Shown here in pieces: positions 1 through 7,641 of a stretch of 36,175 bases of DNA (position 1 is the stretch's first letter; every line of letters begins with the position of its first letter). Under the pieces are notes generated by a model that did not search any database, had not been told where the DNA came from, and saw nothing but the letters and a program-made list of their open reading frames with translations. Position numbers and translations under genes: made by a program. Source of the stretch: Endozoicomonas ascidiicola (GTDB taxonomy: Bacteria; Pseudomonadota; Gammaproteobacteria; Pseudomonadales; Endozoicomonadaceae); assembly GCF_001646945.1 (NCBI RefSeq), contig NZ_LUTV01000003.1, positions 646,273 to 682,447 of the forward strand, in the 5' to 3' direction.

Positions 1-291
1 CCCCTTCGTTGTCCGTTGTTTGCGCTTGAGAAGCCCCAGATTCAGGTATTCTTTAATTAGCCGGGTTATTTGCGCCCTGGAATAGCCTGAAGCGACGATC
101 AGATAGCGTTTGATCAGCCCTTTCTCAGGCTTGCTCAGAGTGCGGTATCGAAAGTGTTTGAGAGTGCCTGCAATCCATTGATAGCACTCGTCTTTTGACT
201 TCCAACCAGGCTGTATCTGCGGTGTAGCCTGAAGCAGCTCCTCCACCTGCTGGAGCGATTTGATGAGCCGTGTGTCCATTATGATTTTCAT
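1..291 (-). CDS. Integrase/transposase-like protein, N-terminal part, cut by the window edge
   Basis: An open frame reads from ATG at 291 (or ATG at 279, giving MDTRLIKSLQQ) without a stop to base 1. About 97 residues are visible. They are rich in basic residues and contain a helix-turn-helix-like stretch (SGYSRAQITRLIKEYLNLG) about 25 residues before the edge, followed by the basic run KRKQRTTKG. This resembles the N-terminal DNA-binding part of rve-type (DDE) integrase proteins common in marine gammaproteobacterial insertion elements. The catalytic domain would lie outside the window, so the family is an inference. No good ribosome binding site separates the two starts. Directly upstream are two copies of a 21-bp direct repeat, as expected for the end of a mobile element. 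Confidence 0.5.
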   Translation of the reverse strand, partial: MKIIMDTRLIKSLQQVEELLQATPQIQPGWKSKDECYQWIAGTLKHFRYRTLSKPEKGLIKRYLIVASGYSRAQITRLIKEYLNLGLLKRKQRTTKG

Positions 292-322
292 CCAGTAATT
301 TTGGACGAAAGATCAGAAATCA

Positions 323-378
323 CAGGCTCATTTCATTTTGGAAACAAGGGCTCCGTTCAGGCTCATTTCATATTGGAA
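323..378. repeat. Two 21-bp direct repeats, probable end of the mobile element
   Basis: The motif caggctcatttcat(t/a)ttgga occurs at 323-343 and 358-378 with one mismatch, repeating every 35 bp. It lies just upstream of the integrase-like gene at 1-291. Tandem binding sites at an element end are known in several transposon groups with multiple transposase sites (IS21, Tn7-like), so this is read as the transposase-binding end. The other end of the element is outside the window. Confidence 0.5.
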
Positions 379-402
379 GAGACTGGTTGTTGAGTTTTAT
401 TA

Positions 403-432
403 AATGACAATCTATTTTCAATGATTGTCATT
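403..432. promoter_or_regulatory. 10-bp inverted repeat, weak Fur-box resemblance
   Basis: AATGACAATC at 403-412 and GATTGTCATT at 423-432 are perfect inverted copies separated by 10 bases. The right half read as AATGATTGTCATT (420-432) differs from the Fur-box core AATGATAATCATT at two positions. It sits between the 3' end of yfaE and the mobile-element end. It could be an operator for the mobile gene, a stem at the end of the nrd transcript, or the relic of a promoter separated from its gene. On the nrd transcript it is not followed by a U run. Confidence 0.3.
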
Positions 433-458
433 CTTTTCTGAAAATATCATTATTGCTT

Positions 459-740
459 CTAACCATCCTTTTTCATTCGACAGCCTCCGGCTAATTCAAT
501 GCTTAAATCACTCTCTGGTTTGCAGCAGCAAGTGAGAATTTTACCTTCCGGGATAAAGGCAATAGGTTCGGTGGTGTATGACACCTCCCCGTCAATCAGG
601 GTGGCCTGACAGCTACCACAAAATCCTTCACGACACTGGAAGTCTATTTCCACCTGCTGATGTTCCAGCGCTTCCAGAACCGTTTGTTCTTTGCGGGGAA
701 TAAAGCTGAAGCCTTCCAGAATTTTAATGATGTGCGCCAT
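459..740 (-). CDS. yfaE: 2Fe-2S ferredoxin, class Ia ribonucleotide reductase maintenance protein
   Basis: This 93-residue protein is a small plant-type ferredoxin. Family knowledge: YfaE delivers electrons to the diferric centre of NrdB to regenerate the tyrosyl radical. Cluster ligands visible are Cys36, Cys41 and Cys44 in CREGFCGSC, with the fourth cysteine in the run Cys71-Cys73. The flanking stretches EPIAFIPEGKILTCCC match E. coli YfaE closely. It follows nrdB in the same direction 62 bp downstream, the same order as in E. coli, and probably shares the nrdAB transcript. The C-terminal tail (GGCRMKKDG) is slightly longer than in E. coli and adds one extra cysteine. Confidence 0.93.
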   Translation of the reverse strand: MAHIIKILEGFSFIPRKEQTVLEALEHQQVEIDFQCREGFCGSCQATLIDGEVSYTTEPIAFIPEGKILTCCCKPESDLSIELAGGCRMKKDG

Positions 741-755
741 GACGTTACCTGTTGT

Positions 756-790
756 GTTCAGGGTACTGTTCTCAACAGGGCACCCTGAAC
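756..790. other. Intercistronic hairpin between nrdB and yfaE
   Basis: GTTCAGGGT (756-764) pairs perfectly with ACCCTGAAC (782-790), and inside it CTGTT (766-770) pairs with AACAG (774-778). There is no U run after the stem on the nrd transcript, so full termination is not expected. It may stabilise the nrdAB part of the message or lower yfaE output. Confidence 0.5.
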
Positions 791-802
791 GTCATGAATG
801 GC

Positions 803-1933
803 TTACAGCGAGAAATTACTGAAGTCTTCGGACTGCACTTCGTTGTCGATCTGCCCCACAAGGTAGGAACTGACTTCTACTTCCTGTGGTGCTACCTGAA
901 CATTGTCGCTGTTCAGCCAGCTGTTCATCCAGGGCAGCGGGTTCTGTTTTGTGGCAAAGGCGGGTTCAAACCCGGCGGATACCATACGCTGGTTGGTAAT
1001 GTACTCGACATATTGACCGAGAATATCCCGGTTCAAACCAATCATGGAGCCGTCACGGAACAAGTAGTCGGCCCAGTCTTTTTCTTGCTCAGCGGCATCG
1101 ATAAAGATTTGACGAGCCTGGTCTTTTAACTCTCTGGCCACCTCTGCCATTTCCGGGTCGTCTTTACCGTCCGCCATCAGGTGCAGCATATGCTGGGTGC
1201 CGTTCAGGTGCAGGGCTTCATCCCGGGCGATCAGTTTGATGATTTTGGCATTGCCTTCCATGGTGGAACGTTCGGCAAAAGCAAAGCTGCAGGCAAAGCT
1301 GACATAGAAGCGGATGGCTTCCAGTACGTTCACCGATACGATGGTCAGGTACAGTTTCCGCTTCAGATCACGCAGGCTTACGTTAACGGTTTCACCATTA
1401 ATCGTGTGCTGCCCTTCGCCTAGGCGATGATAAAGGCTAACCCCCTCGATCAGCGCATCGTAGTATCGGGTAATATCACGAGCACGTTTGGTGATGGCTT
1501 CATTGGTGACAATATCATCAAAGATGACGGAGGGTTCGTTGACAATATTGCGAATGATATGGGTGTACGAGCGTGAGTGAATGGTTTCACTGAACGCCCA
1601 GGTTTCGATCCAGGTTTCCAGTTCTGGCAAGGAGACGATAGGTAGCAGTGCCACGTTGGGCGAGCGACCCTGCACGGAATCCAGCAGCGTCTGATATTTC
1701 AGGTTACTGAGGAAAATGTGCTTTTCGTGATCAGGTAATGCCGCGAAGTCTCGGCGATCGGTGGATAAATCCACTTCTTCGGGGCGCCAGAAAAACGACA
1801 GTTGTTTTTCAATCAGTTTTTCAAATACCGCGTATTTCTGGACATCGTAACGGGATACATTGACATGGTGACCAAAGAACATGGGCTCCTTAGTGGCGTT
1901 AAACTGTTCCTGGTTAAAGGTGGTGTATGTCAT
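803..1933 (-). CDS. nrdB: Ribonucleoside-diphosphate reductase class Ia, beta subunit
   Basis: The 376-residue protein has the same length as E. coli NrdB and aligns end to end by eye. NrdB carries the diiron-tyrosyl radical cofactor that starts reduction of ribonucleotides in NrdA. The metal ligands are all present: Asp85, Glu116, His119, Glu205, Glu239 and His242, with the radical Tyr123 in [10 protein letters not shown] (each number is one above the E. coli literature value because Met is counted). The C-terminal tail [12 protein letters not shown]...SNFSL keeps the tyrosine needed for radical transfer and for docking to NrdA. It lies 180 bp downstream of nrdA in the same direction. Confidence 0.98.
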   Translation of the reverse strand: MTYTTFNQEQFNATKEPMFFGHHVNVSRYDVQKYAVFEKLIEKQLSFFWRPEEVDLSTDRRDFAALPDHEKHIFLSNLKYQTLLDSVQGRSPNVALLPIVSLPELETWIETWAFSETIHSRSYTHIIRNIVNEPSVIFDDIVTNEAITKRARDITRYYDALIEGVSLYHRLGEGQHTINGETVNVSLRDLKRKLYLTIVSVNVLEAIRFYVSFACSFAFAERSTMEGNAKIIKLIARDEALHLNGTQHMLHLMADGKDDPEMAEVARELKDQARQIFIDAAEQEKDWADYLFRDGSMIGLNRDILGQYVEYITNQRMVSAGFEPAFATKQNPLPWMNSWLNSDNVQVAPQEVEVSSYLVGQIDNEVQSEDFSNFSL

Positions 1934-2034
1934 TGTCTGATTAGCCCTGAATCATGTTTTCCGTGGACGAAGCCGGTAAGGATGCAGCGTACGACGTTTG
2001 TTATCTATAAGCATTTGCGCTACCGGCTTTGATA

Positions 2035-2073
2035 GTGCTCCCTCTTTCCCGGGGCTGCCGTGAGCGGGAGCGC
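2035..2073 (-). other. Stem-loop in the nrdA-nrdB gap
   Basis: GCTCCC (2037-2042) pairs with GGGAGC (2066-2071), extended by flanking G-C and G-U pairs, within the 180-bp gap between nrdA and nrdB. No coding frame of note is present in the gap. The structure may affect the relative amounts of the two subunits. No U run follows, so it is unlikely to be a full terminator. Confidence 0.35.
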
Positions 2074-2113
2074 TGCACGACAGTTTTCTTTCTTATTTAC
2101 ATCTTGCTGGCAC

Positions 2114-4384
2114 TTAGATTTTACAGGCGCCACCAGCACAATCGTCATCCATGTCTTCCTGAGTATCGGAAGCGCCGTCCCGGGTGTTGTGGTAGTACAG
2201 TGTTTTAACGCCCAGTTTATACGCGGTCAGCAAATCCTTCAGCAGTAATTTCATGGGCACTTTACCACCTTCAAACAGGTTCGGATCGTAGTTCGTGTTG
2301 GCGGAAATGGTCTGGTCCACAAACTTCTGCATAATGGCTACCAACTGCAAGTAACCGTCGTTGCTCGGCATGCTCCAAAGCAGTTCGTACTGACCTTGTA
2401 GCTCGGCGAAATCCGGTACGACTTGTTTCAGGATGCCATCTTTACTGGCTTTCACGCTGACAAAGCCCCGAGGCGGTTCAATACCATTAGTGGCGTTGCT
2501 GATCTGCGAAGACGTTTCTGATGGCATGAGCGCCGTCAGTGTCGAGTTGCGCAGACCGTGAGCCTTGATGTTTTCCCGCAGGGATTCCCAATCCAGCTGC
2601 AGCGACTGATCGCAAACGGCATCCAAATCTTTTTTATAGGTATCGATCGGGAGAACGCCTTTAGCGTAGGTAGTCTCATGGAACTTGGTGCACGTACCTT
2701 GTTCTCTGGCCAGCTTGTTGGAGGCTTTCAGCAGGTAATACTGAACGGCTTCAAAGGTGCGGTGAGTCAGGCCATTGGCAGAACCATCGGAATAGCGCAC
2801 CCCGTTTTTGGCCAAGTAGTTGGCAAAGTTAATCACACCCACACCCAATGGACGACGGCCCATGGTGGAGTTATAGGCGGCAGCAACCGGGTAGTCCTGA
2901 TAATCCAGTAAGCTGTCCAGAGCACGAACGATGAGTTCGGACAGCTCTTCCAGTTCGTTGAGATCTTTCAGTGCGCCAAGGTTAAATGCTGCCAGCGTAC
3001 AGAGGGCGATTTCACCTTCTTCGTCGTGAATATGAGTCAGTGGTTTGGTCGGCAGGGCGATTTCCAGACAGAGATTGCTCTGGCGTACCGGTGCCACAGC
3101 CGGATCAAATGGGCTGTGGGTATTGCAGTGATCCACGTTTTGCAGATAGATGCGTCCGGTGCTGGCGCGCTCGGAAGCAAATAGCGAGAACAGTTCAATG
3201 GCTTTCAGTGTGGTTTTACGCACTGATGGGTCTTGTTCGTATTGAACATAGAGCTTTTCAAACTTCTCTTGATCCGCGAAGAAAGCATCGTAAAGGCCGG
3301 GTACATCGCTTGGAGAAAAGAGTGTGATGTTGCCACCTTCGATCAAACGCTGATACATCAGTTTGTTAAACTGCACACCGTAATCTAAGTGACGCACCCG
3401 GTTGTCATCAACGCCCCGGTTGTTTTTCAGTACCAGCAGGTTTTCCACTTCCAGATGCCAGATTGGGTAAAACAGCGTGGCTGCACCACCACGAACCCCA
3501 CCTTGTGAACAGGATTTTACGGCGGTCTGGAAATGTTTATAAAAAGGAATACAGCCGGTGTGGAAGGCTTCACCGCCCCGGATCGGGCTGCCCAGTGCAC
3601 GGATATTACCGGCATTAATGCCGATGCCTGCACGCTGACTGACGTATTTCACAATAGCGCTGGATGTCGCGTTAATGGAGTCCAGAGAGTCGCCACATTC
3701 AATCAATACACAGGAGCTGAACTGACGGGTTGGTGTGCGCACGCCGGCCATGATCGGAGTTGGCAGCGATAACCGGAAAGTGGACACGGCATTATAGAAG
3801 CGCTCGATAAAGTCCAGACGGGTATCTTTCGGATAGCCAGCAAACAGGCAAGCACCGATCAGCATATAAAGAATCTGAGGGCTTTCGTAATATTCGCCAG
3901 TCACCCGGTTTTGTACCAGATACTTACCTTCCAGCTGCTTGACGGCGGCGTAGCTGAAGTTCATGTCACGACCGTGATCGATGAAGCTTTCCATCTGATC
4001 GAACTCTGCTTCGGTGTAGTCGGTCAGCAGGTGTTGGTCGTACTTCTTCATTTCTACCAGTTTGACCACATGGTTGAACAACCGGGGCGGTTCAAACTGG
4101 CCGAAGGCTTTTTTGCGCAGGTGGAAAATGGCCAGACGAGCAGCGAGATATTGGTAATCCGGTGCCTGGGCTGAAATCAGGTCGGCAGCGGATTTGATCA
4201 GTGTTTCATGGATATCGGTGGTTTTGATGCCATCGTAAAACTGAATATGGGACTTTAGCTCGACTTCGGACACCGATACATTGTCCAGACCTTCTGCAGC
4301 CCAGGTGATGACTTTGTGGATCTTTTCCAGATCCAGCGGTTCCTTGTCGCTGCGGCGTTTAGTGACCAGAAGGTTTTTGTTCAT
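2114..4384 (-). CDS. nrdA: Ribonucleoside-diphosphate reductase class Ia, alpha subunit
   Basis: This 756-residue catalytic subunit (E. coli 761) makes deoxyribonucleoside diphosphates for DNA synthesis. An N-terminal ATP-cone (about residues 5-95) provides overall activity control by ATP/dATP. Catalytic residues keep E. coli numbering exactly: Cys225 and Cys462 as the reducing pair, Cys439 as thiyl radical site with Asn437 and Glu441 in SNLCLEIALP, and Tyr730/Tyr731 in the radical pathway. The C-terminal DDCAGGACKI holds the shuttle cysteines Cys749 and Cys754 that pass electrons from thioredoxin or glutaredoxin. The start MNKNLLVTKR matches E. coli. It is first in the nrdA-nrdB-yfaE operon, after a leader of about 350 bases. 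Confidence 0.98.
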   Translation of the reverse strand: MNKNLLVTKRRSDKEPLDLEKIHKVITWAAEGLDNVSVSEVELKSHIQFYDGIKTTDIHETLIKSAADLISAQAPDYQYLAARLAIFHLRKKAFGQFEPPRLFNHVVKLVEMKKYDQHLLTDYTEAEFDQMESFIDHGRDMNFSYAAVKQLEGKYLVQNRVTGEYYESPQILYMLIGACLFAGYPKDTRLDFIERFYNAVSTFRLSLPTPIMAGVRTPTRQFSSCVLIECGDSLDSINATSSAIVKYVSQRAGIGINAGNIRALGSPIRGGEAFHTGCIPFYKHFQTAVKSCSQGGVRGGAATLFYPIWHLEVENLLVLKNNRGVDDNRVRHLDYGVQFNKLMYQRLIEGGNITLFSPSDVPGLYDAFFADQEKFEKLYVQYEQDPSVRKTTLKAIELFSLFASERASTGRIYLQNVDHCNTHSPFDPAVAPVRQSNLCLEIALPTKPLTHIHDEEGEIALCTLAAFNLGALKDLNELEELSELIVRALDSLLDYQDYPVAAAYNSTMGRRPLGVGVINFANYLAKNGVRYSDGSANGLTHRTFEAVQYYLLKASNKLAREQGTCTKFHETTYAKGVLPIDTYKKDLDAVCDQSLQLDWESLRENIKAHGLRNSTLTALMPSETSSQISNATNGIEPPRGFVSVKASKDGILKQVVPDFAELQGQYELLWSMPSNDGYLQLVAIMQKFVDQTISANTNYDPNLFEGGKVPMKLLLKDLLTAYKLGVKTLYYHNTRDGASDTQEDMDDDCAGGACKI

Positions 4385-4733
4385 TCAGTGATTACCTGTA
4401 AAATCTATTCAAAACAATAGGTTAGCTGCTCTGAGTCGCCCGCTGCTGTTTGCGGCAGAGGGCTTAAGCCCTGGCCTGAGTGGAGCGTGTATCCGGGGGT
4501 AATGCCGGGGGATCTGTTGAGCCAGATCGCCACAGTTCCATAAATACGTGACGTCAGAGTGCTGGCAACGATGCCAGCGCCTCCCGAACACTGAAGAAAC
4601 CCATTGTGAGCACACGTCCCTGTTAACAATGTCTACTCCCTGTTCATGCTATTCACTGCGCTGATCCCGGAAAATCAGTTCGTTCCGTTGAACTGATTGA
4701 TTCCTAATGACTTGTATCGGCAGAAAACGAAAA
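4385..4733 (-). other. Long structured 5' leader of nrdAB with a possible upstream reading frame
   Basis: If transcription starts near the NrdR boxes, nrdA carries about 300-350 bases of leader. Two strong hairpins are visible: AATCAGTTC (4673-4681) with GAACTGATT (4690-4698), followed on the nrdA strand by four U; and GCTGGCA (4561-4567) with TGCCAGC (4572-4578) around a four-base loop. A 74-codon frame (4629 to 4405, minus) ends 20 bp before nrdA, but its composition and lack of a known family make it doubtful as a gene. No known riboswitch was recognised; B12-box and similar conserved elements were looked for and not seen. Confidence 0.4.
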
Positions 4734-4780
4734 ACACAATATGTTGTGTAGTCATTGTTTTCATACACAAGATAATGCGC
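4734..4780 (-). promoter_or_regulatory. Paired NrdR boxes of the nrdAB operon
   Basis: ACACAATATGTTGTGT at 4734-4749 matches the NrdR-box consensus (acaCwAtATaTwGtgt) at all but one position. A second site, ACACAAGATAATGCGC at 4765-4780, matches 12 of 16 positions. Their starts are 31 bp apart, three helical turns, which is the usual spacing for the paired sites bound by the ATP-cone repressor NrdR. The nrdAB promoter should lie here; I could not place a single convincing -35/-10 pair. The nrdR gene is not in the window. Confidence 0.8.
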
Positions 4781-4819
4781 CCTATAAAGAATTTCAAGCA
4801 GACAAAGCTGGGGAGATGC

Positions 4820-4839
4820 TGTGGATAAATTGTGGGTAA
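4820..4839 (-). promoter_or_regulatory. Two tandem DnaA boxes upstream of nrdAB
   Basis: TGTGGATAA (4820-4828) is an exact DnaA box (TTATCCACA on the nrdA strand). TGTGGGTAA (4831-4839) differs from it at one base, and the two start 11 bp apart in the same direction. They lie upstream of the NrdR boxes relative to nrdA. In E. coli, paired DnaA boxes upstream of nrdAB link its transcription to replication initiation, and this arrangement is the same. Confidence 0.7.
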
Positions 4840-4860
4840 TACCTATGGTTGGTATTTGCT

Positions 4861-5116
4861 AACTGCCGAGTGGCTTAGACAGACAAAGTAAAGAATTTGC
4901 AAGCAAAAGAATCCAGGTGAGAAAAAATAAAAATGTTTTTCTGAGGGATTTTAGCGCTTTCAAAAAGAGCTGAAAGACGTGCCGCATGAGTGTACGGTTT
5001 GTTACAAGCTCAGGGTAGGACGTAAGAGCGCCGGTAGTGTAACATCAGCATTCGGAAAACCAATCATTTGAACAAAGTGGGCAATGGCTGCCCACGGTAA
5101 AACGTATTTTGAGGTT
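4861..5116. other. Intergenic stretch between the nrd and rst operons
   Basis: No coding frame with family resemblance is present. The only clear structure is a hairpin, GTGGGCA (5077-5083) with TGCCCAC (5089-5095), without a T run on either side. The rstAB promoter may be here or within the adjacent repeat; no convincing -35/-10 pair was found. Confidence 0.4.
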
Positions 5117-5231
5117 GTAGCAAAAGCCCTGGTTCCCACGCTTTTATGCCCTTTGGGTATTGCGTGGGAACCTATACATATATCTCTTTGAAAATTAAGA
5201 GGTATGCATTCCCACGCGGAGCATGGGAACG
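5117..5231 (+). repeat. 115-bp dispersed repeat, copy A
   Basis: This segment matches 28861-28975 (opposite orientation) with 5 differences in 115 positions. It folds into two hairpins: GGTTCCCACGC (5131-5141) with GCGTGGGAACC (5162-5172), and a shorter one around ttcccacgc/gcatgggaa at its right end. The segment gcaaaagccc at its left is mirrored by gggcttttgc at about 5240-5249, so the whole unit may run to about 5252 with short terminal inverted repeats. It lies immediately before rstA, and the upstream extension of the rstA frame to 5146 falls inside it. Confidence 0.8.
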
Positions 5232-5280
5232 AGAAGTATGGGCTTTTGCGGTACCCTCATTTTGTGTTGGGGTGTATAAC

Positions 5281-5997
5281 ATGGCTTTGGATAATGCTGA
5301 AACGGGTCGCATCCTGATTGTTGAGGACGATGAGCGTCTGGCAACACTGACCCGTGAATATCTTGAAAATAATGGCCTTCAGGTAACGGTAGAAGGTGAT
5401 GGCGGCAAGGCCGTGGAACGGATTCTCAGCGAGCGTCCGGATCTGGTGGTGCTGGATTTGATGCTGCCGGGTGAAGACGGTGTGTCTATCTGCCGTCGGG
5501 TGCGCAGCCAATACCATGGCCAGATTCTGATGCTGACTGCCAGAACCGACGATCTGGACGAAGTGCTGGGGCTGGAGATGGGCGCTGACGATTACGTGGC
5601 CAAGCCCGTGCGCCCAAGAGTATTACTGGCGCGGATTCGTGCCTTGTTGAGACGCAGCGCAGCGCCATTAGAAGAAGAGACGGAAGCCCCGAAAAGCATC
5701 CGGTTCGGTAATCTAGTGGTGGATAATGCACAACGGGAAGCCTGGTTGAACGATGAAAGCATTGATCTGACCAGTGCCGAGTTTGATTTGCTCTGGCTGC
5801 TTTGCTCCAACGCCGGCCGGGTGCTGAGTCGTGAAGAAATCTTTGCTCAGCTCCGCGGTATTGAATACGACGGTCAGGATCGCTCCATCGACGTTCGAGT
5901 GTCCCGAATTCGACCTAAGATCGGGGATGACCCGATGCATCCACGGTTAATCAAAACCGTGCGCAGTAAAGGGTATCTGTTTGTCAAAAGTGAATAA
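5281..5997 (+). CDS. rstA: OmpR-family response regulator, RstA-like
   Basis: A 238-residue two-domain regulator. The receiver domain (about 10-125) has acidic residues Glu15-Asp16-Asp17, phospho-acceptor Asp59 in VVLDLMLPGEDG, Thr86 and Lys108. The winged-helix OmpR/PhoB DNA-binding domain (about 140-235) ends in RSIDVRVSRIRPKIGDD and IKTVRSKGYLF. The phrases LRGIEYDGQDRSIDV and KTVRSKGYLF are close to E. coli RstA, and the next gene is RstB-like. In E. coli the pair belongs to the PhoP/Mg2+ and acid-stress network; the signal here is unknown. The ATG at 5281 is chosen because the open frame further upstream lies in a dispersed repeat and would add a non-homologous extension before MALDNAETGRILIVEDD. 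Confidence 0.9.
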   Translation: MALDNAETGRILIVEDDERLATLTREYLENNGLQVTVEGDGGKAVERILSERPDLVVLDLMLPGEDGVSICRRVRSQYHGQILMLTARTDDLDEVLGLEMGADDYVAKPVRPRVLLARIRALLRRSAAPLEEETEAPKSIRFGNLVVDNAQREAWLNDESIDLTSAEFDLLWLLCSNAGRVLSREEIFAQLRGIEYDGQDRSIDVRVSRIRPKIGDDPMHPRLIKTVRSKGYLFVKSE

Positions 5998-6035
5998 CGC
6001 CTACCTATTATGATCAGCGACCATGACCAGCGAAT

Positions 6036-7628
6036 ATGAGTAGTATTTTTCTCCGCATTTATGGCGGCCTGTTATTTTCTCTGGTTCTGGTGTCGGTGTT
6101 GTCCGGCATTGTGGTGACGATTGTGAACAGTGTGCGGCTGGTGGAATATCGCGAAGATATGGCCAGTGGCACCTTTCGGCTGGTGTCAGACGTGTTGTCA
6201 TCTTTACCCGGTGATGAACGCCAGAAATGGCTGCGGGATTGGGGGCATAAGTTGTCGATTCCGTTCTCCATGGTGCCCATGGATCAGGCCGGTTTCGACG
6301 AAGACACCACCAAACAACTCATCCGTGGTGATGTGGATGTCAGGATGTTGAATGAAACATCGGCCATCATTACTTCCCAGATTGATGATAAATGGTTGCT
6401 ACAGGGCATCGTGCCAGAAATCTCTGAACAGATGGCCAGCGGCACGATGATCTTCCTTCGTCACCTGTTACAGGAATACTCTCCACAGCAGCGATCCGCC
6501 ATACTGGCGCAACAATCGCCCGAATCATTGGGTATTCCGGTGATTTTGGCGGAATCTCCTGCCAGTCTGCAATTGACACCACTGCAACAGAATCAGCTCC
6601 AGCAAGGCGGCGTCGTGACCGTATTGAGCATCCGGGATGAAACGCTGCAGTTATATGCACAAATGAGCGACAGTGATCAGGTATTGAAGCTGGGACCGAT
6701 TCGCTTGCTGAATTTGTATCCGTTCAAATTAATTCTGACGATCGGGCTTTTTGTTTTGCTCTCAATCAGTCTGGCCATTTATATATTGGTGCGGGGGATG
6801 GAGACGCGTCTGAGAAAACTGGAGCGCGCCGCCACTCGCTTCAGCCGAGGTGACTTTGATGTTCGGGTCAATATGGAAGGAGCCGATTCCATTGGTCGTT
6901 TGTCTATGGCGTTTAATGCCATGGCGGATCATATTCAGCGGCTGTTGGATTTACAGAAAGAGATGATTCGCGGTGTTTCCCATGAGTTGAGAACACCTGT
7001 TGCCCGTTTGCGCTTTGGTCTCGACTTGATTGCAGATGCAGAAACGCAACAACAGCGGGAAACCCAGCTGGAAGGAATGGATCAGGATATTGAAGAACTG
7101 GATCATCTGGTAGACGAATTTCTGACCTACGCCAATTTGGAGCAAAGCGCACCGACTTTGAGCTTGAAACGGCATGATGTGGATAAAGTCGTGGCTCAGG
7201 TGGTGGGAGAACATCTTCGTCTTCAGAATCGGATCGAGTTGGATCATATTCCCTGTAACGTATTAAACCCTCGTCGTTTTGTTGAGATTGATCGTCGTTA
7301 TATCCACAGAGCCGTTCAGAATCTGGTGGGTAATGCCTGTCGTTATGCCGACAGTAAAGTTCAGGTACGTTTCTCCTCAACACAAGATACCTGTCGTATT
7401 GATGTGGATGATGATGGGCCGGGGATTCCAGAAGAACAGTGGGAAAGGGTATTTTCTGCTTTTTCACGTCTGGACGACAGCCGCACTCGTAAGTCCGGTG
7501 GTTATGGTTTGGGGCTCTCCATTGTTCGCAGAATCATGTACTGGCATGGAGGCAGAGCGTTGATCAGTCACAGCGCACTGGGTGGTGCCCGGTTTAGCTT
7601 GGTTTGGCCCAGAAAGCAGCGTCACTGA
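6036..7628 (+). CDS. rstB: Sensor histidine kinase, RstB-like, with enlarged periplasmic domain
   Basis: A 530-residue inner-membrane kinase paired with the regulator 38 bp upstream. Layout: first membrane segment about 8-30, periplasmic sensor region about 31-228, second membrane segment about 229-251, HAMP linker about 252-305, dimerisation/phosphotransfer domain with His316 in GVSHELRTPVARLRFGLD, then the ATPase domain with its N box (QNLVGNACRYA), G1 box (DVDDDGPGIPEE) and G2 box (GGYGLGLSIVRRI). The cytoplasmic half is RstB-like. The sensor region is about 90 residues longer than in E. coli RstB (433 residues in total), so the stimulus may differ. The gene converges on the MutS-like gene with a 13-bp gap. 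Confidence 0.9.
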   Translation: MSSIFLRIYGGLLFSLVLVSVLSGIVVTIVNSVRLVEYREDMASGTFRLVSDVLSSLPGDERQKWLRDWGHKLSIPFSMVPMDQAGFDEDTTKQLIRGDVDVRMLNETSAIITSQIDDKWLLQGIVPEISEQMASGTMIFLRHLLQEYSPQQRSAILAQQSPESLGIPVILAESPASLQLTPLQQNQLQQGGVVTVLSIRDETLQLYAQMSDSDQVLKLGPIRLLNLYPFKLILTIGLFVLLSISLAIYILVRGMETRLRKLERAATRFSRGDFDVRVNMEGADSIGRLSMAFNAMADHIQRLLDLQKEMIRGVSHELRTPVARLRFGLDLIADAETQQQRETQLEGMDQDIEELDHLVDEFLTYANLEQSAPTLSLKRHDVDKVVAQVVGEHLRLQNRIELDHIPCNVLNPRRFVEIDRRYIHRAVQNLVGNACRYADSKVQVRFSSTQDTCRIDVDDDGPGIPEEQWERVFSAFSRLDDSRTRKSGGYGLGLSIVRRIMYWHGGRALISHSALGGARFSLVWPRKQRH

Positions 7629-7641
7629 TGCTTGCTCCACA

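Noticed and set aside
752-1129. 125-codon plus-strand frame opposite nrdB
   Set aside because: It is antisense to strongly conserved nrdB coding sequence and resembles nothing known.
4405-4629. 74-codon frame before nrdA (minus strand)
   Set aside because: No recognisable family, odd composition and no supported ribosome site; kept only as part of the leader description.
5117-5231. CRISPR-like reading of the 115-bp repeats
   Set aside because: Only two distant inverted copies exist, without regular spacers or cas genes.
5146-5280. Upstream extension of the rstA reading frame from an ATG at 5146
   Set aside because: It lies inside the 115-bp dispersed repeat and would add 45 residues with no counterpart in response regulators; ATG 5281 gives the family-typical start.
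6913-7467. 184-codon minus-strand frame opposite rstB
   Set aside because: It is the antisense reading of the conserved kinase core; low complexity and no family resemblance.
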